This document shows, in pieces, positions 25,763 through 34,054 of a stretch of DNA of 40,218 nucleotides (the first letter of the stretch is position 1; the number at the start of each line of letters is the position of its first letter). Under the pieces are notes generated by a model, which ran no database searches, was not told the DNA's origin, and saw only the letters and a program-made list of their open reading frames with translations. Both the position numbers and the translations under genes were made by a program. The DNA comes from an uncultured Aureispira sp. (GTDB lineage Bacteria; Bacteroidota; Bacteroidia; Chitinophagales; Saprospiraceae), in assembly GCA_902727865.1 (NCBI GenBank), contig CACVAQ010000102.1, forward strand, positions 1 to 40,218, read 5' to 3'.

Positions 25763-26488
25763 ATGTCTACTTTTAGATTTAAACAATTTGAAATACAACA
25801 AGATAAATGTGCTATGAAAATTGGCACAGATGGCGTATTATTGGGTGCTTGGGCAAATATTGCTCAAGCATCTTCTATTTTGGATATAGGGACAGGAACT
25901 GGTGTATTGGCTTTGATGAGTGCCCAACGAAATTCAAATGCCTTTGTTCATGCTTTAGAAATAGACCAGAACGCTTTTAGTCAAGCTAGTGACAACCTCA
26001 AAAATAGCCCTTGGCAAAACCGATTAACCGTTGCTCATCAATCCATACAACAATATATAGAACATTCCCCAATAGGCATTTTTGATAGTATTATATCCAA
26101 TCCTCCTTATTTCAAAATAGAAACAGGCACGGTTATACAAAATACGGCTCGAAGGCAAGCAAGAAGTACAGATGCCTTAACATTCACTACTTTATTAGAT
26201 TGTGTTGGGAAAATTTTACATCCTTTGGGAAATTTTTCTGTAATTCTACCGACCCAAGAAGGAACGGAATTCATGCAATTAGCTATAGAAAAAAAATTTA
26301 TTATAAAAAGATGTATAAAAGTTATACCTAGAGAAGGTAAGGCAAGTAATCGTTTTTTAATTGAACTTGTTTTCTATGACACTCCTATTCAAGAAGATAC
26401 ATTAATAATTAGAACCATTGAAAAAGGAAATCATCATTATACGGCAGAATTCAAACAATTACATAAAGATTTTTTATTAGCCTTTTGA
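25763..26488 (+). CDS. trmN6: tRNA1(Val) (adenine(37)-N6)-methyltransferase
   Basis: This 241-residue class I SAM methyltransferase matches the TrmN6 (YfiC) family, which methylates N6 of A37 in tRNA-Val. Family features are the N-terminal FKQFEIQQDKCAMKIGTDGVLLGAWA, the SAM motif ILDIGTGTGVLALM, an acidic residue ALEIDQNAFSQA, and the catalytic N-P-P-Y in ISNPPYF. The family signature K-I-G-T-D-[AG]-V-L-L-G is exact. There is no signal peptide. The gene stands alone, with a 230-bp upstream spacer holding a dispersed repeat. Confidence 0.93.
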   Translation: MSTFRFKQFEIQQDKCAMKIGTDGVLLGAWANIAQASSILDIGTGTGVLALMSAQRNSNAFVHALEIDQNAFSQASDNLKNSPWQNRLTVAHQSIQQYIEHSPIGIFDSIISNPPYFKIETGTVIQNTARRQARSTDALTFTTLLDCVGKILHPLGNFSVILPTQEGTEFMQLAIEKKFIIKRCIKVIPREGKASNRFLIELVFYDTPIQEDTLIIRTIEKGNHHYTAEFKQLHKDFLLAF

Positions 26489-26562
26489 GAAAAGTTAAAT
26501 AAAAAACGCTTACTTTTATGACTGTTGAAATAGCTAATTTAATTTGAAGAGAAAAAAAAAAG

Positions 26563-26603
26563 GCTAGCAGTCAAAATCTAGACGATAATTTGCGACTGCT
26601 AGC
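26563..26603 (+). terminator. Hairpin downstream of trmN6
   Basis: A perfect 10-bp stem (GCTAGCAGTC/GACTGCTAGC) with a 21-nt loop follows an A-rich run. It lies 75 bp after trmN6. It lacks a clean T tract, so it may be an RNA-stabilising hairpin rather than a true terminator. Confidence 0.4.
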
Positions 26604-26720
26604 TTAACAAGATCTTTCTATCCGAGTTTCGTCCCTTAAACTGTATGGATAGTTTTTTTGCCTTATTAGACAACTTATCAAATCCCCTTATTTGCTTTAG
26701 TTGTTGATACAAATATAGAG
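26595..26720. repeat. Left copy of the repeat flanking the secreted-protein array
   Basis: The ends of this segment are shared with 29006-29143 in the same orientation: ACTG[CT]TAGCTTAACAAGAT at one end and a 38-bp block (TCCCCTTATTTGCTTTAGTT, then GTTGATACAAATATAGAG) at the other. The middle parts differ. Confidence 0.65.
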
Positions 26721-26973
26721 CAGATTTCTACAGTATGCTAAAACAGGAGTGCAAACTTTTCCCGTTTTTTTTCAAGTTTTTAACCAAAAAACACCTCACA
26801 AAAAACTAAAAATCAATTAGTTAGCCCCTTTTAAATTTCCCGAAAAAATCTTATTTTTTTTCTGCAAAAAAAAGCAGCTTTTTGAATTTTAAATAAAAAA
26901 AACTACTCTTTTTCTACCAAACTGGCTGTTCTTGCTATTTTTTAGATGTATTTAATTAACTATTTTCGCAAAA

Positions 26974-27019
26974 AAAAACAGGAAATAGATTCCCATTAAG
27001 GATTCTATTTCCTGTTTTT
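26974..27019 (-). terminator. Strong hairpin, probable end of the secreted-protein array transcript
   Basis: A perfect 16-bp stem (AAAAACAGGAAATAGA/TCTATTTCCTGTTTTT) with a 14-nt loop has T or A runs on both sides. It lies about 240 bp beyond the last array gene (-) and 490 bp beyond trmN6 (+), so it could act for either. Confidence 0.65.
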
Positions 27020-27260
27020 GTCTAATTTATCACAAGCTACACACTATCGATCGAAAAACATTCAAGAGCCATCCTTACGTATAGGCTTTTCTCATGTGAT
27101 AATTACAAATACTTAAATAGCTTTATAATCATCTACATTTTTTTACGATATAAGCACCTTGTTTAAGTTCAACTACCCAACTCTAGCTTGTAAACATTGA
27201 GCGGCTTTGTCGATCATTATTAGTCCTTCTAGCTATACTATATATAGTATAATCAAATTC

Positions 27261-27575
27261 TTACTCAACTGTGATATCAAACTCTTGATAATCTCCGTTA
27301 TCATCTATCGTTTCTACCGTATAAGTACCCTCTGGCAATCCTGCTACAGAAATCACGGTACTCGCTTCTTCTGTATCCAGTTCTATGACTGCATTTCCTG
27401 ATGAGTTTACTATTTTCGTATTCAAATTAGTAGAGGTTGGTTGTTCTATAATAACCTCTGTCATTGCTTGAATTACGGTTCTTGGTCCTCCTTCTACACT
27501 TGCTGTTCCTGCATTGGCAGTCAATGAAAAAGTAAAGGCAATTAATACGGCGATAAAAAGATTTAAGTAGCTCAT
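27261..27575 (-). CDS. Small secreted tail-domain-like protein, array copy D
   Basis: The track starts this frame at 27641, but the three sister genes all begin MSYLNLF; the matching ATG is at 27575 and gives the same 104 residues. A signal peptide (MSYLNLFIAVLIAFTFSLTA, cleavage near NAG) precedes a mature part of about 80 residues. That part looks like the beta-sandwich of type IX secretion tail or DUF3244 domains: VIIEQPTSTNLNTKIVNSSG, then an AGLPEGTYTVETIDDNG strand pair and a terminal EFDITVE. It differs from the others by LNTKIVNSSG and LPEG. It is the last gene of the array. The function is unknown; export to the envelope is inferred. Confidence 0.82.
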   Translation of the reverse strand: MSYLNLFIAVLIAFTFSLTANAGTASVEGGPRTVIQAMTEVIIEQPTSTNLNTKIVNSSGNAVIELDTEEASTVISVAGLPEGTYTVETIDDNGDYQEFDITVE

Positions 27576-27647
27576 TGTGTGTGTGTGTTTGTGTTCGTTA
27601 TTATAATTAGATGAAACATAGGAAACCTTGGGGTGAATCAAAGATTC

Positions 27648-27962
27648 TTATTCAACTGTGATATCAAACTCTTGATAATCTCCGTTATCATCTATCGTTT
27701 CTACGGTATAAGTACCTTCTGCCAATCCTGCTACAGAAATTACAGTACTCGCTTCTTCTGTATCCAGTTCGATGACCGCATTCCCTGATGCGTTTACTAT
27801 TTTCGTATGCAAATTTGTAGCGGTTGGTTGTTCAATAATAACTTCTGTCATTGCTTGAATTACGGTTCTTGGTCCTCCTTCTACACTTGCTGTTCCTGCA
27901 TTGGCAGTCAATGAAAAAGTAAAGGCAATTAGTACTGCGATAAAAAGGTTTAAATAGCTCAT
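27648..27962 (-). CDS. Small secreted tail-domain-like protein, array copy C
   Basis: This 104-residue protein has a signal peptide identical to that of copy D and the same ending. It differs from copy B by only a few residues (for example TASVEGG, AMTEVIIEQPTATN and ELDTEEAS), which shows recent duplication. The mature protein is a single predicted beta-sandwich with no cysteines and a net negative charge. The spacer on its 3' side (27576-27647) is the uninterrupted version of the spacer that holds a mobile element after copy B's stop, upstream of this gene. Confidence 0.85.
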   Translation of the reverse strand: MSYLNLFIAVLIAFTFSLTANAGTASVEGGPRTVIQAMTEVIIEQPTATNLHTKIVNASGNAVIELDTEEASTVISVAGLAEGTYTVETIDDNGDYQEFDITVE

Positions 27963-28013
27963 ATTATTTGTGTTTGTCTGTTTGTTCGTTATTATTAATT
28001 AGATGCAACATAG

Positions 28014-28120
28014 CATTACTCCGTTGAAAACCCGAACTAAGCGTAGCGACCTCACGGATTAACAAAGGCTCAGCGCAGCTAAATCGTATTAGTTCGTAGT
28101 GAACTAATCAACGGAGTATT
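28014..28120. mobile_element. 107-bp non-autonomous (MITE-like) element with 7-bp target duplication
   Basis: The element carries the terminal inverted repeat TACTCCGTTGA (28017-28027) / TCAACGGAGTA (28108-28118) and is flanked by the direct repeat AACATAG (28007-28013 and 28121-28127). The spacer between copies C and D reads AACATAGGAAACCTTGGGGT with no insertion, so the empty site is preserved nearby. The interior holds a TTAGTTC/GAACTAA hairpin and no gene. Confidence 0.82.
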
Positions 28121-28153
28121 AACATAGGAAACCTTGGGGTAAATCAAAGATTC

Positions 28154-28468
28154 TTACTCAACTGTGATATCAAACTCTTGATAATCTCCGTTATCATCTA
28201 TCGTTTCTACGGTATAAGTACCTTCTGCCAATCCTGCTACAGAAATTACAGTGCTCGCTTCTTCTGTCTCCAGTTCGATGACCGCATTCCCTGATGCGTT
28301 TACTATTTTTGTATGCAAATTCGTAGAAGTTGGTTGTTCAATAATAACCGTTGTCATTGCTTGAATTACCGTTCTTGGTCCTCCTTCTACACTTGTTGTT
28401 CCTGCATTGGCAGTCAATGAAAAAGTAAAGGCAATTAGTACTGCGATAAAAAGGTTTAAATAGCTCAT
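28154..28468 (-). CDS. Small secreted tail-domain-like protein, array copy B
   Basis: This 104-residue protein shares the signal peptide of copies C and D. The mature part differs from copy A only at the very start (TTSVEGG versus TTNVEGG) and near the end (EFDITVE versus EFNITVE), so the mature proteins are almost identical. Both have AMTTVIIEQPTSTNLHTKIV and ELETEEAS, whereas C and D have AMTEVIIEQ and ELDTEEAS. The array thus splits into pairs A/B and C/D. The 107-bp mobile element lies between this gene and copy C. Confidence 0.85.
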   Translation of the reverse strand: MSYLNLFIAVLIAFTFSLTANAGTTSVEGGPRTVIQAMTTVIIEQPTSTNLHTKIVNASGNAVIELETEEASTVISVAGLAEGTYTVETIDDNGDYQEFDITVE

Positions 28469-28542
28469 ATTATGTGTTTGTCTGTTTATTTTTTATAATA
28501 TTAAAAAAAAAATATGAAATAGTGAAGCAAATCAAACAATTC

Positions 28543-28857
28543 TTATTCAACTGTGATGTTAAATTCTTGATAATCTCCATTATCATCTATCGTTTCTACG
28601 GTATAAGTACCTTCTGCCAATCCTGCTACAGAAATTACGGTGCTCGCTTCTTCTGTCTCCAGTTCGATGACCGCATTCCCTGATGCGTTCACTATTTTCG
28701 TATGCAAATTCGTAGAAGTTGGTTGTTCAATAATAACCGTTGTCATTGCTTGAATTACCGTTCTTGGTCCTCCTTCTACATTGGTCGTTCCTGCACTGGT
28801 CGTCGATGAAAAAGCAAGTGCAATTAATACTACAATAAAAAGATTTAAATAGCTCAT
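28543..28857 (-). CDS. Small secreted tail-domain-like protein, array copy A
   Basis: This is the first gene of the array in transcription order. It is 104 residues long with the most diverged signal peptide (MSYLNLFIVVLIALAFSSTTSAG) and a mature part almost equal to copy B. The pattern, with a varied leader and a nearly constant mature domain, suggests purifying selection or gene conversion on the mature part. Upstream 422 bp contain the right-hand copy of the flanking repeat and probably the promoter. Confidence 0.83.
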   Translation of the reverse strand: MSYLNLFIVVLIALAFSSTTSAGTTNVEGGPRTVIQAMTTVIIEQPTSTNLHTKIVNASGNAVIELETEEASTVISVAGLAEGTYTVETIDDNGDYQEFNITVE

Positions 28858-29279
28858 ATTATCTGTTTTTTTGCAAATAAAAAAGTTAAGTACTAATTTG
28901 CTTTTTACAATTTATAGTTGTAGGTTTACACTTTATTATATCAATAAGAAAAAAATACTTTCGGTTTGATAAAGGGCTAACCCATGAATAATAAACGATT
29001 CAAATACTGTTAGCTTAACAAGATAACGTTCTTAATTATGGAAGTATATTTGTCCCTTTTCATGCTTTCTTAGAATTTCAACCTCTTATTCGCCAGTTTT
29101 AATAAGTCCCCTTATTTGCTTGGTTGTTGATACAAATATAGAGTGACTTTTGTCCATTAACGAGGACAAAAGTCGGCTCATTTCCCCTTTAAAAAAAACT
29201 GGGGCTTCTCCTCAATTAACACAACTAACTAAAAATCAGCCTTTAATGCCATTTTTAATCTTTTAAATCTTACCCAAAA
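28858..29279. other. 422-bp divergent intergenic region
   Basis: No gene is seen. The stretch separates the secreted-protein array (-) from the 511-residue protein (+). It contains the repeat at 29006-29143. Its GATACAAATATAG reads CTATATTTGTATC on the minus strand, resembling a Bacteroidota -7 box (TAnnTTTG) pointing toward the array. A short GACAAAAGTC/GACTTTTGTC inverted repeat lies at about 29144-29174. Confidence 0.5.
29006..29143. repeat. Right copy of the repeat flanking the secreted-protein array
   Basis: This direct-orientation partner of 26595-26720 shares its first 19 bp (one mismatch) and its last 37 bp (one mismatch and one indel). The two copies lie 2.4 kb apart and bracket the four array genes. 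Confidence 0.65.
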
Positions 29280-30815
29280 ATGGAAAAGAAAAAAGTTGCG
29301 TTTTTTTTGATAAAAGCCCTATCAAATGTAGATAAAGGAATTTTCGTAAAAAAAATAAAATGCGGAAAAACGACGAAGAGTGCAGAACGTCATGAGAAAC
29401 TATTTGCTTACCTAGAGGGACTCAACTCTATTGATGAAATTAGTTCAACTCGATTAGTGAAAATGCTAAAATTATCTAGCTCTAAAAAACTAACGCCTTT
29501 ATATAGTGAATTAATTTCGAATATCAAACAACACTTAATTTATTCGGAGTTATTCAAAGATGAATTAGCACAAGAACTTTTATTACAAAAAGCACTTTGT
29601 GACCGAGAAGAAGTAGAGTACATCAAAATCTTACATGAAGAAGTTCGGTTTAAAATCAGTCAAAATACTGAAAAACCACTTCCTCCAGAAGCGTATCAAC
29701 AGTATGCTCAATTCTACAGAAATCTATATTCACATCCACACACCAATACAAGCAAAGAATCGGCTTCCATTTATCTGAGTTTCAGTGAAACCAACTTAGA
29801 TACATCTTATTGGATCAGTAAGCTAAGGTTACTTATTGAAAAAGCGAGTAGAGGTATTGCATTAGCAGACGAACGCTTTCTGCTCAATGAATTAAAAGAA
29901 CTACCCGATTTAACACAATATAGCCACAACAACGACAATCACATACTCAGTATTTATGCACGGGTTTATAAGTTTGCACTCGCTCCTTTTCAAAAAGAAG
30001 AGCTAGAACAAGTTTTAGCGATTATTAATAGCCATTCTTCTATTTTACCTAAAGAAGATAAAGAACGAATCTTTACTTTTTTAATGGGTATTGTAGATTA
30101 TTACTATAGAGGAAACCAAAACACCAACCTCAGTATTTATGAAACCTATAAAGTCTATAAAATGGGCTTTACCAACTTATGGTTGGTTCAGGATGATGGG
30201 CTCATCTATTTTGAAGATTTCATTAACATGCTTTTCTTAGCTTTTTATAATCAAGACTCTGACTTATTAGAATCAATAAGTTCGGATCATTATGCCCCAT
30301 ACATTCAAAAAGGCTATGATTCTTTTATCTTAATGCTTTCTAAGGCCTATAACTTTTTCTTGCATGGAGAATGGGAAGCGGTCTTAAAGTCATTTTCAAA
30401 CCAAGAACTCCCGACCAAGGAACATCGCCTTCACTTTATCATACAGCGTAATAACATAGAAATAAAGGCATTATTCGAAGCATTTGTACACAATAAGGTT
30501 GAAATACGTGAAATTTTAGTTTACCTAGAAAAGCATCACCGCTTTATACAACGAAGAACTACTTATTCTGATGAGCAAAAACTTCGAAACTTTAATTTTA
30601 TCAAATTCCTAAGGAAACTGTATACGTATCTCACCAGACGCATTACGTTCAACTTTAATAAAGATACGGCAAGAAAAGAAATCACAGCATGGATTTCTGA
30701 AATAGAAAAAACAGGCACAAATACGATTGACCAGCCTTGGCTTAAATCTATTGGGGAAACGCTTTTAGAAGAACTAAAACCGAGTGACTCTCATTCGCAA
30801 CAGAATACATTCTAA
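29280..30815 (+). CDS. Uncharacterised 511-residue helical protein
   Basis: I do not recognise this gene. It has no signal peptide or membrane segment and looks almost entirely alpha-helical, rich in Lys, Glu, Leu and Tyr. The N-terminus is basic (MEKKKVAFFLIKALSNVDKG) and is followed by FAYLEGLNSIDEISSTRLVKMLKLSSSKKL, which could be a small helical adaptor domain. The middle has repeated helix pairs with aromatic residues, such as DYYYRGNQNTNLSIYETYKVYKM, that recall TPR-like solenoids without a clear repeat. The C-terminal part is more basic. The long open frame, regular composition and position in a co-directional series support a real gene. The next gene starts 68 bp later. Confidence 0.7.
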   Translation: MEKKKVAFFLIKALSNVDKGIFVKKIKCGKTTKSAERHEKLFAYLEGLNSIDEISSTRLVKMLKLSSSKKLTPLYSELISNIKQHLIYSELFKDELAQELLLQKALCDREEVEYIKILHEEVRFKISQNTEKPLPPEAYQQYAQFYRNLYSHPHTNTSKESASIYLSFSETNLDTSYWISKLRLLIEKASRGIALADERFLLNELKELPDLTQYSHNNDNHILSIYARVYKFALAPFQKEELEQVLAIINSHSSILPKEDKERIFTFLMGIVDYYYRGNQNTNLSIYETYKVYKMGFTNLWLVQDDGLIYFEDFINMLFLAFYNQDSDLLESISSDHYAPYIQKGYDSFILMLSKAYNFFLHGEWEAVLKSFSNQELPTKEHRLHFIIQRNNIEIKALFEAFVHNKVEIREILVYLEKHHRFIQRRTTYSDEQKLRNFNFIKFLRKLYTYLTRRITFNFNKDTARKEITAWISEIEKTGTNTIDQPWLKSIGETLLEELKPSDSHSQQNTF

Positions 30816-30883
30816 GAACTTGTCTAGGTTGAGTCTATTGTCCGTATTAAATAAGCAGCTGATAATCAGATAAAAACAAGTTC

Positions 30884-31912
30884 ATGAAATACCTTTTGGT
30901 TTTAATCCTATTCAGTTTTTCTACTTCAGTGTCTGCACAAGCTAAAACGAAAAAAAAAGCCATTCGTGTAGAAACGCAGCCACAATATACCAAATCGCAA
31001 AAAAATTATTCTATTTCAAAAATCAGTTTCTTTCAAAAACGAATTGTTTTAGATTTAGAATTTGTGTTTGAACGAGGAACGAAAGAATGGACGAAGTCCG
31101 TCATTTTTACGCCGCCCAACACGCCTAATTCTTGGTGTCTTCAAGATCCTAAAAGCGATAAACGAGTTCACTTATTAAAAATTACAAACATTACACGCAA
31201 TGGGATAGAAATCAAAGCACGGATAAAATCACCGAAGGACAAAATTGAAATTCAACTGCCGCTTCAAGGTATTCCTAAAGAAGTTTTCACCTGTAAAGCG
31301 CATTTTTCTAAACTCCCCAACAACCTTAAAACAATTGAATTACTAGAAGGAGTTGGAAATAAATACAAAGCAGGGCATTGGAATTTTTTCGCCATTCAGC
31401 TAAAACCAACACTTGTTCCAAAACCTAAAGCACAAACGACTACGCCCAATCTTGAAGAAGAAAAAGAAGAAGACCATTTAAATCTATCCTCCAAAGACAC
31501 TACGCTAAGACCCAAAATGCGGCCTTCTTTGCTTGCCATAGAAGACATTGAGTGTAATAAAATATTGGAGCTTAGAGAAATTATCTTTCAGGACAATTCC
31601 ATCAAATTCCAAAGCCTCATCAAAGCCGAAAGGGCCTTATCTATCTTACGCACTTACCTACAGCAATATCCCAATAGTACGATTGAGCTGTATGGGCACA
31701 CCGATATTTATGGTACGCCTCAACGAAATTTGGATTTGTCTCGACAACGGGTCAATAAGCTAAAAGAATGGTTTGTCGAGCATCAAATAAACTTCAATAG
31801 AATCAAGAACCATGCACTCGGAGATCTTCAACCTCTATTTCCTGAAGGAAATGCAAAAAATAGACGCGTAGAGGTTAAGATTCTTTGTACGGTAGCTTCT
31901 AAGGGACAGTAA
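30884..31912 (+). CDS. OmpA-family outer membrane/peptidoglycan-binding protein
   Basis: This 342-residue protein has a signal peptide (MKYLLVLILFSFSTSVSA, then QAKTKKK), a unique N-terminal domain of about 170 residues, a Pro/Glu-rich linker (about 180-215) and a C-terminal OmpA domain. The OmpA signature is clear: TIELYGHTDIYGTPQRNLDLSRQRVNKLKEW and the final AKNRRVEVKI. In this family Asp and Arg of the NLDLSRQRV region bind diaminopimelate of peptidoglycan. The N-terminal domain, with strands such as KISFFQKRIVLDLEFVFERG, is not recognised; it may face the periplasm or contact surface machinery. The protein therefore probably anchors an envelope structure to the cell wall. Confidence 0.87.
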   Translation: MKYLLVLILFSFSTSVSAQAKTKKKAIRVETQPQYTKSQKNYSISKISFFQKRIVLDLEFVFERGTKEWTKSVIFTPPNTPNSWCLQDPKSDKRVHLLKITNITRNGIEIKARIKSPKDKIEIQLPLQGIPKEVFTCKAHFSKLPNNLKTIELLEGVGNKYKAGHWNFFAIQLKPTLVPKPKAQTTTPNLEEEKEEDHLNLSSKDTTLRPKMRPSLLAIEDIECNKILELREIIFQDNSIKFQSLIKAERALSILRTYLQQYPNSTIELYGHTDIYGTPQRNLDLSRQRVNKLKEWFVEHQINFNRIKNHALGDLQPLFPEGNAKNRRVEVKILCTVASKGQ

Positions 31913-31994
31913 AAAAATAAGCTGAACATTTGAAATTCTATTAAGTAAGTCGAGGGACAAAATTAGTAGCTCGCTGCTTTTCCAAATAAATTTA

Positions 31995-32002
31995 TATATT
32001 TG
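31995..32002 (+). promoter_or_regulatory. Possible -7 promoter box (TATATTTG)
   Basis: TATATTTG matches the Bacteroidota -7 consensus TAnnTTTG and lies about 70 bp before the membrane-protein start. I do not see a good -33 TTG-type box at the usual spacing, so this is tentative. Confidence 0.35.
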
Positions 32003-32072
32003 TAGTCTATTCCCAAACGAATAGCATAGCATCTCACACATTTTAGAGTCCAAGCACGCCTTAATCTATTTT

Positions 32073-33902
32073 ATGCGCCAATTTATACAAAACAAGCCTT
32101 TCCTAAGTAGTTTGCTTATCAACTTGGTGCTTTTTATCGCCTTTTTAAGTATTTTTTATACTCGTTTTGGAACGACAGACGATATTGAAATGCAAATGGT
32201 TTTGGCTGGAACAGGAATTATTCAAGAAGCATCCGCAAATTTACGCTGGACGCATATTTTTATTGGCGAAATCTTATCCAAGCTCTACACCTTCTTCCCT
32301 AGCCTACCTTGGTATGGCTTGTATTTAACTTTTGCCCATCTTCTAGGAATGTCTGCGATACTATATAGTATCCTAATTTTAAAATCAAGTTTATTTAGAA
32401 TAGCCGTCTTCGTGGCTTGTTTTCTTTTGGGGGAAACGGCTTTGTTACAAGAATTACAATTTACTTCTTCTGCCTTAGTCTTGGGGATCGGAGCTGTATT
32501 TTTACTATTTACGGCTATTTCTAACCCAGAAGATAAACGTCAAAAATATTGGTTTTTATTCAGTTTCTTAATGCTCGTATTGGTAGAAATGATTCGTTGG
32601 AATTCGTTTCAGTTGATGGTTATTTTAGCCCTGCCTTTGTTGCTTTATGCTATTTTTCAGCAAAAAGAAAAGCGGATGGCAAATCTCTTGATTTGTACCG
32701 CAATGATTGCTGGCGCTTGGGTCGTTGAACAGAGTCATTATTTCATTCAAAACCAAGACCCTGTCTGGGAAGCCTATAACGAATACAAACACTCTTTATC
32801 GGCACATGATATTTTAGATTACCACAAACCACAATACGAATGGACGCCTTCTACGGCTGACGACTATTTTTATAAAGTAGGTTGGGAATATGAAGATTTA
32901 ATGCTTTTTAAGCATTGGTTTTTTGCAGATTCGACCGTTTATGGTGTGCAGCAATTCAAAGCACTTCAAGAAACTTTTCAAAACTGCCCCTACCCTGAAG
33001 AACACATAGAGCAGCGTTTATGGCAGTTCTGGATTGAATTTCCCATTCAAGATTATGTCTTTTATGGCTTTTTGTTAGTGGGCTTGTCTTTTATATTAAT
33101 AAAAGGAAATCGCTGGCTTTATTTATCGCTAGGAAGTAGCATTCTCTTGATTTTCTCCTTACTCTGTGCTTTGTTTGTATACAAACATCTCCCCGCTCGT
33201 GTCAGTTATCCGATGGCATTTTATCTGATGGCATTAGCCACTTTATTTATCACTTATGATCGAGAATTACAACGAAAAACAAAGGTCTTCAGTTTAATGT
33301 TTATTGGGTTGATGATCCTCTCGAACCTAAAAATGGTGACACTAGAAAGTAGCAAAACGGCTTTTAGCAAAATGCATTGGTCTGCGGCCTTAGATAGTCT
33401 GAATCCACAACCTGAGCACTTGTACATTGGCGGAGGTGATTTTTATATGCAAGCAACGATGACGCCTTATCAGGCCTGTAATGATTCTATGTTTTTGAAC
33501 TTTAATATGCTTGATTTAGGGCACTTTGCCAACTCTCCTAATCATTATAAACAACTAGAAAACTTTGGCATTCAGAATCTTCACACAGAAGTGCATTTAG
33601 ATACGAATATCTACATCATTCATCGCTATAATGCTTCTTTTTTAAATTGGTATGCTAATTTTATTATGCGTCATTATGACCTACACGTCCAATATGAATT
33701 GGTCCGAAAGGAGAAAGAGGTTAATATAGCGGTTTATAGAATTAAAGAACAAATCCGAGACGAGCCTAATTCTCAGGGAATTAGTTTGTCGAATAGGGAT
33801 CAATTGGGTTTTAAGAAAAAAAAGCCGCCCTTGTCTCCAGAAGATGCTAAAAAACCAAGTAGTAACTATGTAGAACAAGATAATTTTAATCTTCCTAAAT
33901 AA
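32073..33902 (+). CDS. Polytopic membrane protein, unknown function
   Basis: This 609-residue protein has about 10 to 11 hydrophobic helices in residues 1-430 and a soluble C-terminal part of about 170 residues. The first helix is followed by a loop with TRFGTTDDIEMQMVLAG; an acidic pair after helix 1 is typical of GT-C-type membrane glycosyltransferases, where Asp residues bind the lipid-linked donor. I cannot confirm this, and no other GT-C motif is obvious, so I leave the function open. The soluble part contains YIGGGDFYMQATMTPYQACND and ends in a charged, Pro-rich, possibly disordered tail (KKKKPPLSPEDAKKPSSN). It lies in the co-directional series but 160 bp after the OmpA gene. Confidence 0.75.
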   Translation: MRQFIQNKPFLSSLLINLVLFIAFLSIFYTRFGTTDDIEMQMVLAGTGIIQEASANLRWTHIFIGEILSKLYTFFPSLPWYGLYLTFAHLLGMSAILYSILILKSSLFRIAVFVACFLLGETALLQELQFTSSALVLGIGAVFLLFTAISNPEDKRQKYWFLFSFLMLVLVEMIRWNSFQLMVILALPLLLYAIFQQKEKRMANLLICTAMIAGAWVVEQSHYFIQNQDPVWEAYNEYKHSLSAHDILDYHKPQYEWTPSTADDYFYKVGWEYEDLMLFKHWFFADSTVYGVQQFKALQETFQNCPYPEEHIEQRLWQFWIEFPIQDYVFYGFLLVGLSFILIKGNRWLYLSLGSSILLIFSLLCALFVYKHLPARVSYPMAFYLMALATLFITYDRELQRKTKVFSLMFIGLMILSNLKMVTLESSKTAFSKMHWSAALDSLNPQPEHLYIGGGDFYMQATMTPYQACNDSMFLNFNMLDLGHFANSPNHYKQLENFGIQNLHTEVHLDTNIYIIHRYNASFLNWYANFIMRHYDLHVQYELVRKEKEVNIAVYRIKEQIRDEPNSQGISLSNRDQLGFKKKKPPLSPEDAKKPSSNYVEQDNFNLPK

Positions 33903-34054
33903 ATAGGTATCCATGACACAATTATTGGGCAGAATGTAATTAATTGATTAAATTAGTTGCCTGTTGATAATTTTTGGACGAGTACTTAAGTACCGAGTAT
34001 CAAATAACGACAACACCGCAAAGCCTTCGCAACGTAAATCGATAACACCACCCC

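Larger units (their letters stand above)
26489..27260. other. 772-bp convergent intergenic region with hairpins and repeats
   Basis: No gene is seen. The region lies between trmN6 (+) and the secreted-protein array (-). It holds a hairpin at 26563-26603, a repeat shared with the other flank of the array (26595-26720), long A/T runs and a strong terminator hairpin at 26974-27019. Confidence 0.65.

Noticed and set aside
27261-27641. 126-residue version of array copy D starting at 27641
   Set aside because: The extra 22 residues (including HKHTHT) have no match in the three sister genes, and they would precede the signal peptide.
28474-28683. Plus-strand frame over array copy A
   Set aside because: It is a shadow of the secreted-protein gene; similar frames appear over other copies only because the sequences are duplicated.
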